Shown here: positions 1 through 9,184 of the stretch, in pieces
Position numbering within the stretch: position 1 is the stretch's first letter
Layout of the letters: each line of letters begins with the position of its first letter
From: Halothiobacillus sp.
GTDB taxonomy: Bacteria; Pseudomonadota; Gammaproteobacteria; Halothiobacillales; Halothiobacillaceae
DNA: 55,178 bases
Reading direction: 5' to 3'
Assembly (NCBI GenBank): GCA_011389965.1
Contig: JAABTF010000002.1
Coordinates: 1 to 55,178, forward strand
Notes under the pieces: model-generated
The model's input: only the letters and a program-made list of their open reading frames with translations
What the model was told of the DNA's origin: nothing
Database searches by the model: none
Made by a program: the position numbers and the translations under genes

Positions 1-981
1 GAAGATCGCGCGCGCGACCAGGGCGGCCATGGGGATCATCACCAGCAGCGGCGAGAGGAAGACCACCAGCACCAGCAGGTAGACGCCCGCCAGCAGCGAC
101 GACAGTCGCGTGCGGCCGCCGGATTTGATGTTGATTACCGACTGGCCAACCATCGCGCAGCCGGCCATGCCACCCATCGAACCGGAGACGATGTTGGCAA
201 TCCCTTGGCCCTTGCACTCGCGGGCCTTGTTGGTCTTGCTGTCGGTCAGGCCGTCGACCAGGTTCTGGGTCATCAGGGATTCGAGCAGGCCGACCACCGC
301 GATCGCCGCCGAGTACGGCAGGATGATCATCAGGGTCTCGAGGTTCAGCGGGATCTCCGGGAATAGGAATACCGGCAGGGTGTCGGGCATCTGGCCCATG
401 TCACCCACGGTGCGCACGTCGAGGTTCATGTACCAGGCGATCAGGGTGAGCACCACGATGGTGATCAGTGGCGAGGGGATCACGTTGGTGAGCTTGGGCA
501 GGCCGTAGATGATCAGCAGGCCCGCGGCGGTCATCACGTAGACGTGCCAGGTGACATTGGTCAGCTCGGGCAATTGGGCCATAAAGATCAGGATGGCCAG
601 GGCGTTGACGAAGCCGGTCATCACCGAGTTGGAGATGAACCGCATCAGCCGGTCGAGGCGGATGTAGCCCGCCCCGATCTGCAGCACCCCCGCCAATATC
701 GAGGCGGCCAGCAGGTATTCCAGCCCGTGGTCGGCCACCAGGGTGATCATCAACAGCGCCGTGGCGGCCGTGGCGGCCGAGATCATGCCCGGTCGGCCAC
801 CGGTGAAGGCGATCACCACCGCGATGGCGAACGAGGCGTACAGACCCACCTGCGGATCGACGCCGGCGATGATGGAAAAGGCGATCGCCTCCGGGATCAG
901 TGCCAGGGCCACCACCATGCCCGCCAGGGCATCCCCCCGAATGTTGGAAAACCATTCCTGCTTGATGCGGTACCAGTTCAT
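1..981 (-). CDS. SulP family inorganic anion transporter (partial, C-terminus outside window)
   Basis: This membrane protein would carry sulfate, bicarbonate or another anion across the inner membrane. The frame is open for all 327 codons from the ATG at 981 to the left edge, so the C-terminal part, including any cytoplasmic STAS domain, is missing. The N-terminus reads [17 protein letters not shown] and is followed by the SulP signature around [20 protein letters not shown] (residues about 34-53). Many hydrophobic segments follow, which fits the transporter core. A weak ribosome site (GGACAGAG) lies upstream of the ATG. It is divergent from helD across 334 bp. The substrate cannot be told from sequence; sulfate and bicarbonate are both possible in this family. 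Confidence 0.9.
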   Translation of the reverse strand, partial: MNWYRIKQEWFSNIRGDALAGMVVALALIPEAIAFSIIAGVDPQVGLYASFAIAVVIAFTGGRPGMISAATAATALLMITLVADHGLEYLLAASILAGVLQIGAGYIRLDRLMRFISNSVMTGFVNALAILIFMAQLPELTNVTWHVYVMTAAGLLIIYGLPKLTNVIPSPLITIVVLTLIAWYMNLDVRTVGDMGQMPDTLPVFLFPEIPLNLETLMIILPYSAAIAVVGLLESLMTQNLVDGLTDSKTNKARECKGQGIANIVSGSMGGMAGCAMVGQSVINIKSGGRTRLSSLLAGVYLLVLVVFLSPLLVMIPMAALVARAIF

Positions 982-1315
982 CGTGTGTCTCTGTCCAGGG
1001 TGTTGTCTTGTTGTCGAGGCGCCGCCCGGCTCGTCCGCGGCAAAACGCGCGAACGACCATCATCGAGGCACGATCGGGCACCGCGTCCGCGCGCTGCCCT
1101 CATCCATGCATCGATGACCATCCCTTGATCAAGCGGCCTGGCCGAACGGCAGGACCGCGCCCACTTTTGCGTGGCAACGGCAGTTCGACCCGACAAATGA
1201 GGCGCGGATTTTACCAGATCAAGGGGTTGCTTTCACATGGCAGCGAACTGACGGTGCATCGTTTTCAGCCCTGTGACAGGATACGCGGGGCCCATGACAA
1301 CAAGCTGACGCCGGT
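982..1315. other. Divergent intergenic region between sulP and helD
   Basis: This 334-bp stretch separates two divergently oriented genes and must hold both promoters. I looked for -35/-10 pairs in both directions and found none convincing. Open frames here lack family resemblance and look like shadows. There is no tRNA and no strong terminator-like hairpin. Confidence 0.5.
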
Positions 1316-3382
1316 ATGGACAGCAAGCGAATCGAAGAAAACGACCAGCTCGAGCGGGTACTTGACCGCCTGCACCGCAACCTGCGCGACACGGAGAAAC
1401 GCCTGCAGGCCTACGAGCGCGATGTCCAGGAGCAAAAGCGCTACCTCTGGGAGGCGCGCGACGAGATGGATCACGTCGAGAAGATCGCCACCCGCGAGTC
1501 GATCGACCAGGCGATCAAGGGCGGAGAGATGCTGCTCGACAAGCGCCGTCGACTGACCAAGATCCGCCGCTCGCCCTACTTCGGTCGTTTCGCCTTGCGT
1601 CGCAACGACCAAGCCACGCCGGCGCGCTTCTACATCGGCGTGCACCACTTCCACGACGACGAGGCAGGCGAGACGATCGTCTACGACTGGCGTGCCCCGG
1701 TGGCCAGCCTGTTCTACGACTACGAGACCGGCCCGGCCCGCCACGAATCCCCGGATGGGCCGGTCAAGGGCGAGGTCCATCTCAAACGGCAGTTTCGCAT
1801 CGCCGGCACCCGTATCGAGCTGATGATCGACAGCGCGGTGCACGTCGTCGACGACGTCCTCCAGGAGGAACTGGGCCGCGCCAGCGACGAGGGCATGAAA
1901 CAGATCGTCGCGACCATCCAGCGCGACCAGAATGCCATTATCCGCGACGACGAGACCCGCGAGCTGATCATTCAGGGTGTGGCCGGCTCGGGCAAGACCT
2001 CGATCGCCCTGCACCGCATCGCCTATCTGCTGTATCGCTTCAAGGACACGCTCTCTTCCGAGGACATCCTGATCATTTCGCCCAACCGGGTATTCTCCGA
2101 CTACATCGCCAACGTGCTGCCCGAGCTGGGTGAGGAGACGGTCCGCGAGGTGAGCATGGAGGACGTCGCCGAGACGCTGCTCGAGGGCCAGTACCGCTTC
2201 GAGACTTTTTTCGAACAGACCAATGCCTTGCTGGAACGCGATGAGCCGGCCAAGACACATCGCCTGTCGGTCAAGGCCACCCCGTCATTCCTCGGCAAGC
2301 TCAAGGAATACGCCATAGAGGTGGAGAAGAACCGCTTTGTCGGCGAGGATGTCTGGCTCTCGGGCCGGTTGGTACCCAGCTTTCTGTTCGAAGAACTGTT
2401 CGAGAAGCAGGGCCGTTCGCTGCCCATCGACGAGCGCCTCAAGCGCGTCGCCGAGATGGCAGAGAAGAAGGTGGGTGTGCAGTACCACTACGACCTGACC
2501 GTCGAGGATCGACGCAAGCTGAAAGAGGCGGTGCGCGGCATGCGTCACGAATCGACCCTGCGCGAAACCTACCGGCAGTTCTTCGACTGGCTGGGCGAAC
2601 CGGAACTGTTCCGCACCGCCAGCCGGGGCCGCCTGGAATATGCCGACGTCTTCCCGCTGATCTATCTCAAGATGCGCCTGAACGGCATCCGCTCGCCGTA
2701 CCGGAACATAAAGCACCTGGTGATCGACGAGATGCAGGACTACACCCCGGTGCAGTACGCGGTGCTCGGCCAGCTGTTCGACTGCAACAAGACCATCCTC
2801 GGCGATGCCTGGCAGTCGGTGAACCCGTACAACGCATCCACCGCCGAACAGATCGAGAGCGCCCTTCCGGCCGCCTCGGCGGTGACGCTCAACAAGAGCT
2901 ACCGCTCGAGCTGGGAGATCGCCCGCTTCGCCCAACGCATCTCGCCCAACCCGGAGCTCGAAGTGATCGAACGCCACGGCGAAGAGCCGCAGGTGATCGC
3001 GGCAAGGACCGCCCGGGAAGAGATCGAGCACATCCGGGAGATGATGGAGGGATTCACCCACTCGGAGCACAACAGTCTCGGCATCATCACGCGCACGCAG
3101 CGCCAAGCCCATCGGCTGGTCGAGCAGTTGGCCGAATCGCATGCTGAGGTCCGACTACTGGATACCAACACCGCCCATTTCTCCAACGGCGTGCTGGTAT
3201 GCAGCGCCCACTTGGCCAAGGGGTTGGAATTCGACCGCGTGATCGTCCCGCAGGCCACCGCGAAGAACTACGCCACCACGATGGACCGCAACCTGCTGTA
3301 TGTGGCCTGCACACGGGCCATGCACCACCTGGCGTTGACGCACCACGGGCCGACGACATCCTTCATCGAGGCCCGGGACTAG
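1316..3382 (+). CDS. helD: HelD-like superfamily 1 helicase (RNA polymerase recycling factor family)
   Basis: This 688-aa UvrD/Rep-type ATPase resembles HelD, which binds stalled RNA polymerase and uses ATP to release it from nucleic acid. The first 100 or so residues are charged and coiled-coil-like (RNLRDTEKRLQAYERD), as in the HelD arm that enters the polymerase secondary channel. Walker A (GVAGSGKTS) is near residue 221, the DE-box (VIDEMQDY) near 470, and the motif VI region (LLYVACTRAMH) near 660. The length matches HelD rather than UvrD. No good Shine-Dalgarno precedes the ATG. It stands alone, divergent from sulP and convergent with the asparaginase gene. Helicase IV is a related family; the N-terminal coiled coil favours HelD. 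The polymerase role is inferred from the family. Confidence 0.82.
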   Translation: MDSKRIEENDQLERVLDRLHRNLRDTEKRLQAYERDVQEQKRYLWEARDEMDHVEKIATRESIDQAIKGGEMLLDKRRRLTKIRRSPYFGRFALRRNDQATPARFYIGVHHFHDDEAGETIVYDWRAPVASLFYDYETGPARHESPDGPVKGEVHLKRQFRIAGTRIELMIDSAVHVVDDVLQEELGRASDEGMKQIVATIQRDQNAIIRDDETRELIIQGVAGSGKTSIALHRIAYLLYRFKDTLSSEDILIISPNRVFSDYIANVLPELGEETVREVSMEDVAETLLEGQYRFETFFEQTNALLERDEPAKTHRLSVKATPSFLGKLKEYAIEVEKNRFVGEDVWLSGRLVPSFLFEELFEKQGRSLPIDERLKRVAEMAEKKVGVQYHYDLTVEDRRKLKEAVRGMRHESTLRETYRQFFDWLGEPELFRTASRGRLEYADVFPLIYLKMRLNGIRSPYRNIKHLVIDEMQDYTPVQYAVLGQLFDCNKTILGDAWQSVNPYNASTAEQIESALPAASAVTLNKSYRSSWEIARFAQRISPNPELEVIERHGEEPQVIAARTAREEIEHIREMMEGFTHSEHNSLGIITRTQRQAHRLVEQLAESHAEVRLLDTNTAHFSNGVLVCSAHLAKGLEFDRVIVPQATAKNYATTMDRNLLYVACTRAMHHLALTHHGPTTSFIEARD

Positions 3383-3386
3383 CTTT

Positions 3387-3929
3387 TCACCCGAGAATAG
3401 GGCGAAACAGGCCCGCTTCCCGATCCTTCTCCAGCTCCCCCAGCGGACGCACCAGCCCGTTCATCGCCAGATAGACCCCCGGTCGGGCACTCCCTTGCAC
3501 GAACCCCAGGGCCATCCCCAGATTCAGGGCCGGCTCGACCGGATCGATCTCGAACGGTCGCATGCTGCCGGTCAGCACCACCAGGCGGTCGGGCAACGCG
3601 CGATCGAGCCATGCCGCCGTCTCGGCCATGGTGTCCGTCCCGTGAAGCAGCACGACAGGGGCGTTGGCCCATCGCCCCTCGAGTGAATCCACGGCGTGGA
3701 CGATCTGGTCGCGGTCATCGTCCGTCATCTCCAGGCTGTCCTTGCAGACCGGCTGGCCCCAGTGCAGATCGAGATTTGCCGTGGCACTGGCCAGAATCGC
3801 CCGCGCGGCTGCGGAGCCGGACTGGACGACGAGATTCCCCCCGACGGGGTCATAGCGCTTACTGAACGTCCCGCCGGTGTCCATCAGGACCACCGGCATC
3901 CGCTTATTCGCCTGTTTCGCGTCCGTCAT
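3387..3929 (-). CDS. Single-domain asparaginase-like protein
   Basis: This 180-aa protein contains only the N-terminal catalytic-type domain of bacterial L-asparaginases, which normally have about 330 aa in two domains. The nucleophile loop (LMDTGGTF, Thr21) and the HGTDT motif (residues 96-100) are intact, and GSMRPF follows at 121-126. The ATG at 3929 is chosen because GGAGT lies about 8 nt upstream and the homology starts there; a longer frame reaches 4070 but has no supporting features. The stop is 5 bp from the convergent helD stop. The full two-domain enzyme places part of its active site at the subunit interface, so activity of this short form is uncertain. Short asparaginase-domain proteins exist in other Gammaproteobacteria, so it is probably not a truncation. 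Confidence 0.8.
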   Translation of the reverse strand: MTDAKQANKRMPVVLMDTGGTFSKRYDPVGGNLVVQSGSAAARAILASATANLDLHWGQPVCKDSLEMTDDDRDQIVHAVDSLEGRWANAPVVLLHGTDTMAETAAWLDRALPDRLVVLTGSMRPFEIDPVEPALNLGMALGFVQGSARPGVYLAMNGLVRPLGELEKDREAGLFRPILG

Positions 3930-4062
3930 CGGCTCAGACTCCTTATTTCTTTTGTCTCTTGGGCGAAGGCCGGATGCGTTTGTCGCCCAACTCAAGTAAA
4001 ATGGTGGATTGATTCTAATCGACCCACCCAACATCGGTGCACGCCGAGCAAGCCACGACTTC

Positions 4063-4404
4063 ATGGACAATCAGCCGAAACGCTACATCGTCGAGTCAGT
4101 GACCAAGGCCGGCGCCCGCTTCCGACCCAGTGACTGGATCGATCGCATTTCCAGTTGGGATGCGACGTTTGCCCAGCACCGCCTGGTCTATTCGCAGCGG
4201 TTGCACCCCGTCATGCTTAACGGGCAGAAGGTCCTGGCCATTGAGCCGAGCCTCAAGACGGACAACCGGCAGATGTTCGATGCCGTGATGCAGTTCATCG
4301 AACGCAACAACCTCAAGATGCACGTCCAGTACGACGACGGTCATATGGAGGAGTACAGCGGGGACAACGCCCCCACCCAGCCGGACAGCCGCAACGGATC
4401 ATGA
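4063..4404 (+). CDS. DUF3579 family protein
   Basis: This 113-aa protein of unknown function matches the DUF3579 pattern: an N-terminal FRPSDWIDR-like segment, then YSQRLHPV and a C-terminal helix ([17 protein letters not shown]). It is predicted soluble, with no signal peptide. The ATG at 4063 starts just before the conserved region; a TTG at 4009 in frame is less likely. No clear ribosome site is visible. Its stop overlaps the rimO start by 4 bp (ATGA), so the two are probably translationally coupled and this is the first gene of the DUF3579-rimO-DUF3565-moaB operon. Confidence 0.75.
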   Translation: MDNQPKRYIVESVTKAGARFRPSDWIDRISSWDATFAQHRLVYSQRLHPVMLNGQKVLAIEPSLKTDNRQMFDAVMQFIERNNLKMHVQYDDGHMEEYSGDNAPTQPDSRNGS

Positions 4405-5786
4405 CCCACAATCCTCCCCGCATCGGTTTCGTCTCCCTGGGCTGTCCCAAGGCCCTGGTCGACTCCGAACGCATCCTGACCCAGTTGCGGGCCGAGGGCT
4501 ACGCCCTCTCCGATAGCTACGACAATGCCGAACTGGTGATCATCAACACCTGCGGCTTTATCGACTCGGCCGTCGAAGAATCGCTGGACGCCATTGGCGA
4601 GGCCTTGGCCGAGAACGGTCGCGTGATCGTCACCGGCTGCCTGGGCGGCCGCGACGAGGGGGATCTGGTGCGCCAGACCCACCCCAACGTGCTGGCCGTG
4701 ACGGGCCCGCAGGCCTACCAGGAAGTGATGGATGCGGTACATCAACATCTGCCGCCGCGCTTCGACCCCTTCGTCGACGTGATGCCCGAGCCGGGCAGCC
4801 AGGCTCGCCACCAGGCGACGGGCGGCGAGACGCCCGCCCTGGAAGATGCCGTGGGCGTGAAGCTCACCCCGCGTCATTACGCCTACCTCAAGATTTCCGA
4901 GGGCTGCAACCACCGTTGCAGCTTCTGCATCATCCCCAGCCTGCGCGGCGACCTCGACAGTCGCCCCATCGGCGAGGTGATGAGCGAGGCGGAGAACCTG
5001 GTCAACGCCGGCGTGCGCGAGCTGCTGGTCGTCTCGCAGGACACCAGCGCCTACGGCCTCGACACGCGCTACAAACTCGGCTTCTGGGGCGGCAAACCGC
5101 TCAAGACCCGCTTTGCCGAGTTGGCCCGCGCGCTGGGCTCCCTGGATGCGTGGATACGGCTGCACTACGTCTACCCCTATCCACATGTCGACGATGCCGT
5201 GGAACTGATGGCCGAAGGCCTTGTTCTGCCGTACCTCGACATTCCCTTCCAGCACGCGAATCACCGCATCCTCAAGCTGATGAAGCGGCCGGCCTCCAGC
5301 GAAAACGTCCTGGCTCGCATCCACAAGTGGCGCGAGATCTGTCCGGAGATCACGATCCGCTCGACCTTCATCGTCGGCTTTCCCGGCGAGACCGAGGCGG
5401 AATTCCAGGAGTTGCTCGATTTCCTCGACGAGGCCCAGCTGGATCGTGTCGGCGCGTTCGCCTATTCCCCCGTGGATGGGGCGACAGCCAACGAACTGCC
5501 CGACCCGGTAGCCGAAGACGTCAAGCAGGAGCGGCTGGCCCGGTTCATGGAAAAGCAGGCCGCCATCAGCGCGGCCAAGCTGGCACGGAAGGTCGGTCAG
5601 CGCCTGCCGGTCCTGGTGGACGCCGTCGATGAATCCGGCGCCGTGGCCCGCAGCATGGCCGATGCCCCGGAGATTGATGGCGTGGTGTACCTGCCAGAGG
5701 TTACCGATGTCCAGCCGGGGGATTTCGTCGAGGTCGAGATCGTCGAGGCCGACGAGCACGACCTCTGGGGCGTGCCGGTTCCCTGA
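4401..5786 (+). CDS. rimO: Ribosomal protein uS12 methylthiotransferase RimO
   Basis: RimO is a radical-SAM enzyme that adds a methylthio group to an aspartate of ribosomal protein S12. The 461-aa protein has the usual order: an N-terminal methylthiotransferase domain starting [16 protein letters not shown] with iron-sulfur cysteines (CPK, NTCGF, GCLGGR), the radical-SAM cluster motif CNHRCSFC near residue 169, and a C-terminal TRAM domain ending at [13 protein letters not shown]. Length and motifs match the family. It overlaps the DUF3579 gene by 4 bp upstream and the DUF3565 gene by 1 bp downstream (TGATG), so all are probably translated together. Confidence 0.97.
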   Translation: MTHNPPRIGFVSLGCPKALVDSERILTQLRAEGYALSDSYDNAELVIINTCGFIDSAVEESLDAIGEALAENGRVIVTGCLGGRDEGDLVRQTHPNVLAVTGPQAYQEVMDAVHQHLPPRFDPFVDVMPEPGSQARHQATGGETPALEDAVGVKLTPRHYAYLKISEGCNHRCSFCIIPSLRGDLDSRPIGEVMSEAENLVNAGVRELLVVSQDTSAYGLDTRYKLGFWGGKPLKTRFAELARALGSLDAWIRLHYVYPYPHVDDAVELMAEGLVLPYLDIPFQHANHRILKLMKRPASSENVLARIHKWREICPEITIRSTFIVGFPGETEAEFQELLDFLDEAQLDRVGAFAYSPVDGATANELPDPVAEDVKQERLARFMEKQAAISAAKLARKVGQRLPVLVDAVDESGAVARSMADAPEIDGVVYLPEVTDVQPGDFVEVEIVEADEHDLWGVPVP

Positions 5787-6064
5787 TGCTGGCCTCGGGG
5801 GAAAAGATACCCCAGCGGGCCATCACCTCCTTCCATCGCGACGCGGAAGGGCACTGGTTCGCGCGGCTCACCTGCGGTCACAATCAACACACCCGGCACG
5901 ATCCGCCCTGGATCAACCGACCTTGGGTGGAGCACAGCCTCGGACGTATCGCCATGATCGGCCAGCCACTGGCCTGCCGGAAGTGCGCTGCCGGGGCAGG
6001 CTGTGATCCGGAGCCACACGGCGCAAGCCGCGATTCGTTTTCCGACCGAGGGGATGTTTCATGA
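5786..6064 (+). CDS. DUF3565 family protein, probable zinc binder
   Basis: This 92-aa protein matches DUF3565: RAITSFHRDAEGHWFARL, then CGHNQHTRHDPPW, then NRPWV, then a C-terminal CRKC. The CGH and CxxC elements could bind zinc; this is inferred from residue spacing. The last 25 or so residues beyond CRKC are polar and poorly conserved in character. The start overlaps the rimO stop (TGATG) and its stop overlaps the moaB start (ATGA). The function is unknown; the operon hints at ribosome or cofactor-related work but does not define it. Confidence 0.75.
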   Translation: MLASGEKIPQRAITSFHRDAEGHWFARLTCGHNQHTRHDPPWINRPWVEHSLGRIAMIGQPLACRKCAAGAGCDPEPHGASRDSFSDRGDVS

Positions 6065-6582
6065 GCACAGATCGCCCATTCAAGCCATTGAACGTCGCGG
6101 TACTGACGGTTTCCGACAGCCGCACCCTCGCCGAGGACCGTTCCGGCGACCTGCTGGTGGAGCGACTCGAAAATGCCGGCCACCGCCTGTTCGATCGCCA
6201 GCTGCTGCCGGATGACATCTACGCCATACGCGCCGCCGTGTCGCAATGGATCGCCGCGACCGACTGCGACGTGGTCATCAGCACCGGGGGCACCGGCCTG
6301 ACGGGCCGCGATGGCACCCCCGAGGCGATCATTCCCCTGTTCGACAAGACCATCGATGGCTTCGGCGAGATGTTCCGTTGGCTGTCCTTCGAACAGATCG
6401 GCAGCTCGACCTTGCAGTCGCGTGCGACCGCCGGGGTGGCCAACCGCACCTACCTGTTCGTGCTGCCCGGATCCACGGGGGCCTGCCGAGATGCCTGGGA
6501 CAATTTGATCGCCAGTCAACTCGACTACCGCAAGCGCCCCTGCAACCTGGTCGAGTTGATGCCTCGGCTGAACGAGCGCTAG
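6061..6582 (+). CDS. moaB: Molybdenum cofactor biosynthesis protein MoaB
   Basis: MoaB/MogA-fold proteins act at the molybdopterin adenylylation step of molybdenum cofactor synthesis. The 173-aa protein has the family motifs: LTVSDSRTLAEDRSG near the N-terminus, STGGTGLTGRDGTPEA (residues about 75-90) and LPGSTGACRDAW near 140. It is the last gene of the rimO operon and overlaps DUF3565 by 4 bp. Its TAG stop lies in a CTAG palindrome that also gives the stop of the convergent pgpA. No other molybdopterin gene is in the window. Confidence 0.93.
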   Translation: MSTDRPFKPLNVAVLTVSDSRTLAEDRSGDLLVERLENAGHRLFDRQLLPDDIYAIRAAVSQWIAATDCDVVISTGGTGLTGRDGTPEAIIPLFDKTIDGFGEMFRWLSFEQIGSSTLQSRATAGVANRTYLFVLPGSTGACRDAWDNLIASQLDYRKRPCNLVELMPRLNER

Positions 6583-7106
6583 CCCCACCACCCCGCGACC
6601 CAGAGGGTTGCCCATAGGGCCGCCAGGGCATATATCCCAGCGAGCATGTCGTCGATCATGATCCCCATGCCCCCGGCGACATGCCGATCAATCCAACCGA
6701 TCGGCCAGGGCTTGATTACGTCGAACACGCGGAACGAGGCGAAAGCCAGCAGCACCTCCCACCATTGCGTCGGCAGCAGCACGAAGACCGGCAGCACACC
6801 TACGATCTCGTCGAAGACGATGCCGCCGTGGTCATGCACACCCAGACGCCGACTGGCCTGGTCGCAAAGCCAGACTCCCAGGGGAAACAGCGCAGCCGTC
6901 AGAAACAGGATGACCGCGATCGTCGCCACCTCGCCCAATCGCGGGGTGAGCAGGATGACCAGCAGCCAGCCCAGCAGCACACCGGGAATGGTGCCCGCCG
7001 TGCCCGGTGCCCTGGGCGCGAGGCCGGACCCCAGTCCGAAGGCAAGCCACATCGCCGGGCTTCGGCCCAGTTCGCCCACCCGCACGTGGCGCTTGTCCTC
7101 ATCCAT
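6579..7106 (-). CDS. pgpA: Phosphatidylglycerophosphatase A
   Basis: PgpA removes the phosphate from phosphatidylglycerophosphate to give phosphatidylglycerol in the inner membrane. The 175-aa protein has the family landmarks GLGSGLAPRAPGTAGT (residues about 23-38), the acidic HDHGGIVFDEIVG motif and DVIKPWPIGWID, with several membrane segments. I choose the ATG at 7106, which overlaps the thiL stop by 8 bp, over the in-frame extension to 7190. It is the last gene of the long glyA-to-pgpA operon. Confidence 0.94.
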   Translation of the reverse strand: MDEDKRHVRVGELGRSPAMWLAFGLGSGLAPRAPGTAGTIPGVLLGWLLVILLTPRLGEVATIAVILFLTAALFPLGVWLCDQASRRLGVHDHGGIVFDEIVGVLPVFVLLPTQWWEVLLAFASFRVFDVIKPWPIGWIDRHVAGGMGIMIDDMLAGIYALAALWATLWVAGWWG

Positions 7107-8097
7107 TGGCGTTATCCCCTTTGTCGGCCGAGGTGGAGGGAAAATGGGTATAGCCGCGCCGCTCTGGCAGCGCGCGTCCCTGGGCCTCACGGATCTCGCC
7201 GACTGGCCCGTCGATCAGCCTGCCAATGACCGTCACCCCCCAAGCCGGGTCGATCTCGACTCCGGGCGGCAAGGCCACGATCAATTCGTAGTCGTCCCCG
7301 CCGGTCACCAGGCGAATCCAGTCGGCCGGGCGGCTCTCGAGCCATTCGGCGGCCGCTGGCGAGACGGGAAGCGCATCGATGTCGATTTCGGCAGCAAGGT
7401 CACTGGCGGCGAGCAGATGGCCAATGTCCTGCAATAGACCATCCGAACAGTCCAGCGCGGCCGAGGCATGGGTCAACAACGCCCGGCCCGTGCTTACCCG
7501 CGGTTCCGGGTAGTCGAGACGTTCGCGCAGGAAGGCCGCGGCCGAGGGGGAGAGAGCGGGGGGCGACTCCTCTCCGAGCGCGAGGACCAGACCCAGTGCG
7601 GCATCCCCGATACTGCCGGTCACGGCCAATCGGTCGCCCGGCTTTCCGCCGCCGCGGGTCAGGGCCTTGCCCGTGGGCAGACTGCCGATCACGGTGACCG
7701 AAATCGTCAGGACGGGACTGCCCACGGTGTCGCCACCGATCAAGTCGCAGCCCCAGCGTTCCGCCCCTGTTCGTAGTTGGGCGGCGAACCGGGTCAGCCA
7801 GTCGGCCTGGGTCTGCGGCAGACCCAGCGACAGGGTGAAACCCAGTGGCGTCGCCCCCATGGCCGCCAGATCGGAGAGATTGACGGCCAGTGCCCGGTGG
7901 GCGATGGCTTCGGGGGCCGAGTTGAGAGGGAAATGCCGACCGGCGATAAGCATGTCGGTACTGACGGCCAGACGGGTGCCGGGCTTGGGGTCCAGCAAGG
8001 CCGCGTCATCGCCTACCGCCACGCTGACCTCTGAATGCCGGGCGGGCCAATCGAAATGGCGCGCGATCAACTCGAATTCGTCGACGGGGCCGGCCAT
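7099..8097 (-). CDS. thiL: Thiamine-monophosphate kinase
   Basis: ThiL phosphorylates thiamine monophosphate to the active cofactor thiamine diphosphate. The 332-aa protein begins MAGPVDEFELIARHF and shows the AIR-synthase/PurM-like fold motifs VGDDAALLD, STDMLIAGRHF, NLSDLAAMGATP and GGDTVGSPV, with the C-terminal TGGDDYELI. The ATG at 8097 is preferred over the adjacent TTG at 8100. It lies 27 bp after nusB and overlaps pgpA by 8 bp, the usual gammaproteobacterial order nusB-thiL-pgpA. Confidence 0.96.
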   Translation of the reverse strand: MAGPVDEFELIARHFDWPARHSEVSVAVGDDAALLDPKPGTRLAVSTDMLIAGRHFPLNSAPEAIAHRALAVNLSDLAAMGATPLGFTLSLGLPQTQADWLTRFAAQLRTGAERWGCDLIGGDTVGSPVLTISVTVIGSLPTGKALTRGGGKPGDRLAVTGSIGDAALGLVLALGEESPPALSPSAAAFLRERLDYPEPRVSTGRALLTHASAALDCSDGLLQDIGHLLAASDLAAEIDIDALPVSPAAAEWLESRPADWIRLVTGGDDYELIVALPPGVEIDPAWGVTVIGRLIDGPVGEIREAQGRALPERRGYTHFPSTSADKGDNANG

Positions 8098-8124
8098 CAA
8101 TGATGTGGGACGGGCGGGCGGGCG

Positions 8125-8673
8125 TCAGCGACCACGCGCGGGTTCGCCGGGCCGCAGGTCATCCGCCAGCTGGTCGAGCACGCCATTGACGTAACGGTGA
8201 CCATCGGTGGCACCGAACCGCTTGGCCAGTTCGACCGCCTCGTTGATCACGATGGCACGCGGCACCTCCTGGGCATGCATCAATTCGAAGGCGCCCAGGC
8301 GCAGGATGGCGCGCTCGATGGGGTCGAGCTCGTCGACGGGACGATCCAGATGGGGCTCGATGACCGCGTCGAGTGCGGCACTGTGCTTCTCCACGCCGCG
8401 CAGGATGCGGCGGAACAACTCAAGGTCGATGCGCAGCATGAAGGCATCCTCCATGAACTGCGACTCCAACTGCTCCAGCGGGATGGGGTTCATCAACTGC
8501 TGGTAGAGTCCCTGAGCGGCCCGTTCACGCGCCCAGCGGCGTTTTTTGCGTGCCGGCGTGGCGGTAGGCCCGCGGGAGGACGACTTGCGCTCGCTCCGCT
8601 CATCGCCATTCGAGGGCGACTCGTCCGGGCGATGCTCGACATCCTGTTCGTCTGATGGAAACTGTTTGATCAT
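8125..8673 (-). CDS. nusB: Transcription antitermination factor NusB
   Basis: NusB, with NusE, binds boxA RNA and supports antitermination of rRNA operons. The core fold is clear (ARERAAQGLYQQL, then DELDPIERAILRLGAFEL and PRAIVINEAVELAKRFG). The protein is 182 aa, longer than the usual 140-160, because of a charged, low-complexity N-terminal extension of about 40 residues rich in Ser, Arg and Glu. The ATG at 8673 lies 4 bp after the ribH stop; a TTG at 8685 overlapping ribH is an alternative. The extension is probably disordered. Confidence 0.94.
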   Translation of the reverse strand: MIKQFPSDEQDVEHRPDESPSNGDERSERKSSSRGPTATPARKKRRWARERAAQGLYQQLMNPIPLEQLESQFMEDAFMLRIDLELFRRILRGVEKHSAALDAVIEPHLDRPVDELDPIERAILRLGAFELMHAQEVPRAIVINEAVELAKRFGATDGHRYVNGVLDQLADDLRPGEPARGR

Positions 8674-8677
8674 GTGC

Positions 8678-9160
8678 TCAGGCAATCTGGTCGATCTGGT
8701 CGAGAAGGTTGACCATCTCGATGGCGGTGACGGCCGCTTCGGCGCCCTTGTTGCCGGCCTTACTGCCGGCCCGTTCCATCGCCTGCTCGACCGTGTCGGT
8801 GGTCAGCACACCGAAAATCACCGGCATGTCGAAGTCGGTGGCCACGCCCGCGATACCCTTGGCCGCCTCGCCCGCCACATAGTCGAAATGCGGCGTGGCG
8901 CCCCGGATGACCGCGCCCAGGCAGACGATGGCATCGAATTTCTCGCTTGCCGCCACACGCTGGGCCACCAGCGGCAACTCGAACGCGCCCGGCGCGGTCA
9001 CCACCGTGATCTGCTTGGGATCGACACCGTGACGGCGCAGGGTGTCGATTGCGCCGTCGCGCAGCCGGTCGACCACTTGGGCATTCCAGCGCGTGGTCAC
9101 GATGGCATAGCGCCCCGTCTGGACGGTCAGCCCGCCTTCGATCACCTGAACCTCATTCAT
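8678..9160 (-). CDS. ribH: 6,7-dimethyl-8-ribityllumazine synthase
   Basis: RibH condenses 3,4-dihydroxybutanone 4-phosphate with the ribitylamino pyrimidine to give lumazine, the step before riboflavin synthase. The 160-aa protein has the family motifs [12 protein letters not shown] (residues about 53-64), [16 protein letters not shown] (about 80-95) and [12 protein letters not shown]. It is 24 bp downstream of ribBX and 4 bp upstream of nusB, so it belongs to the riboflavin part of the operon. Confidence 0.97.
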   Translation of the reverse strand: MNEVQVIEGGLTVQTGRYAIVTTRWNAQVVDRLRDGAIDTLRRHGVDPKQITVVTAPGAFELPLVAQRVAASEKFDAIVCLGAVIRGATPHFDYVAGEAAKGIAGVATDFDMPVIFGVLTTDTVEQAMERAGSKAGNKGAEAAVTAIEMVNLLDQIDQIA

Positions 9161-9184
9161 GCTGCTCTATCCCGTTTGCGGCGG

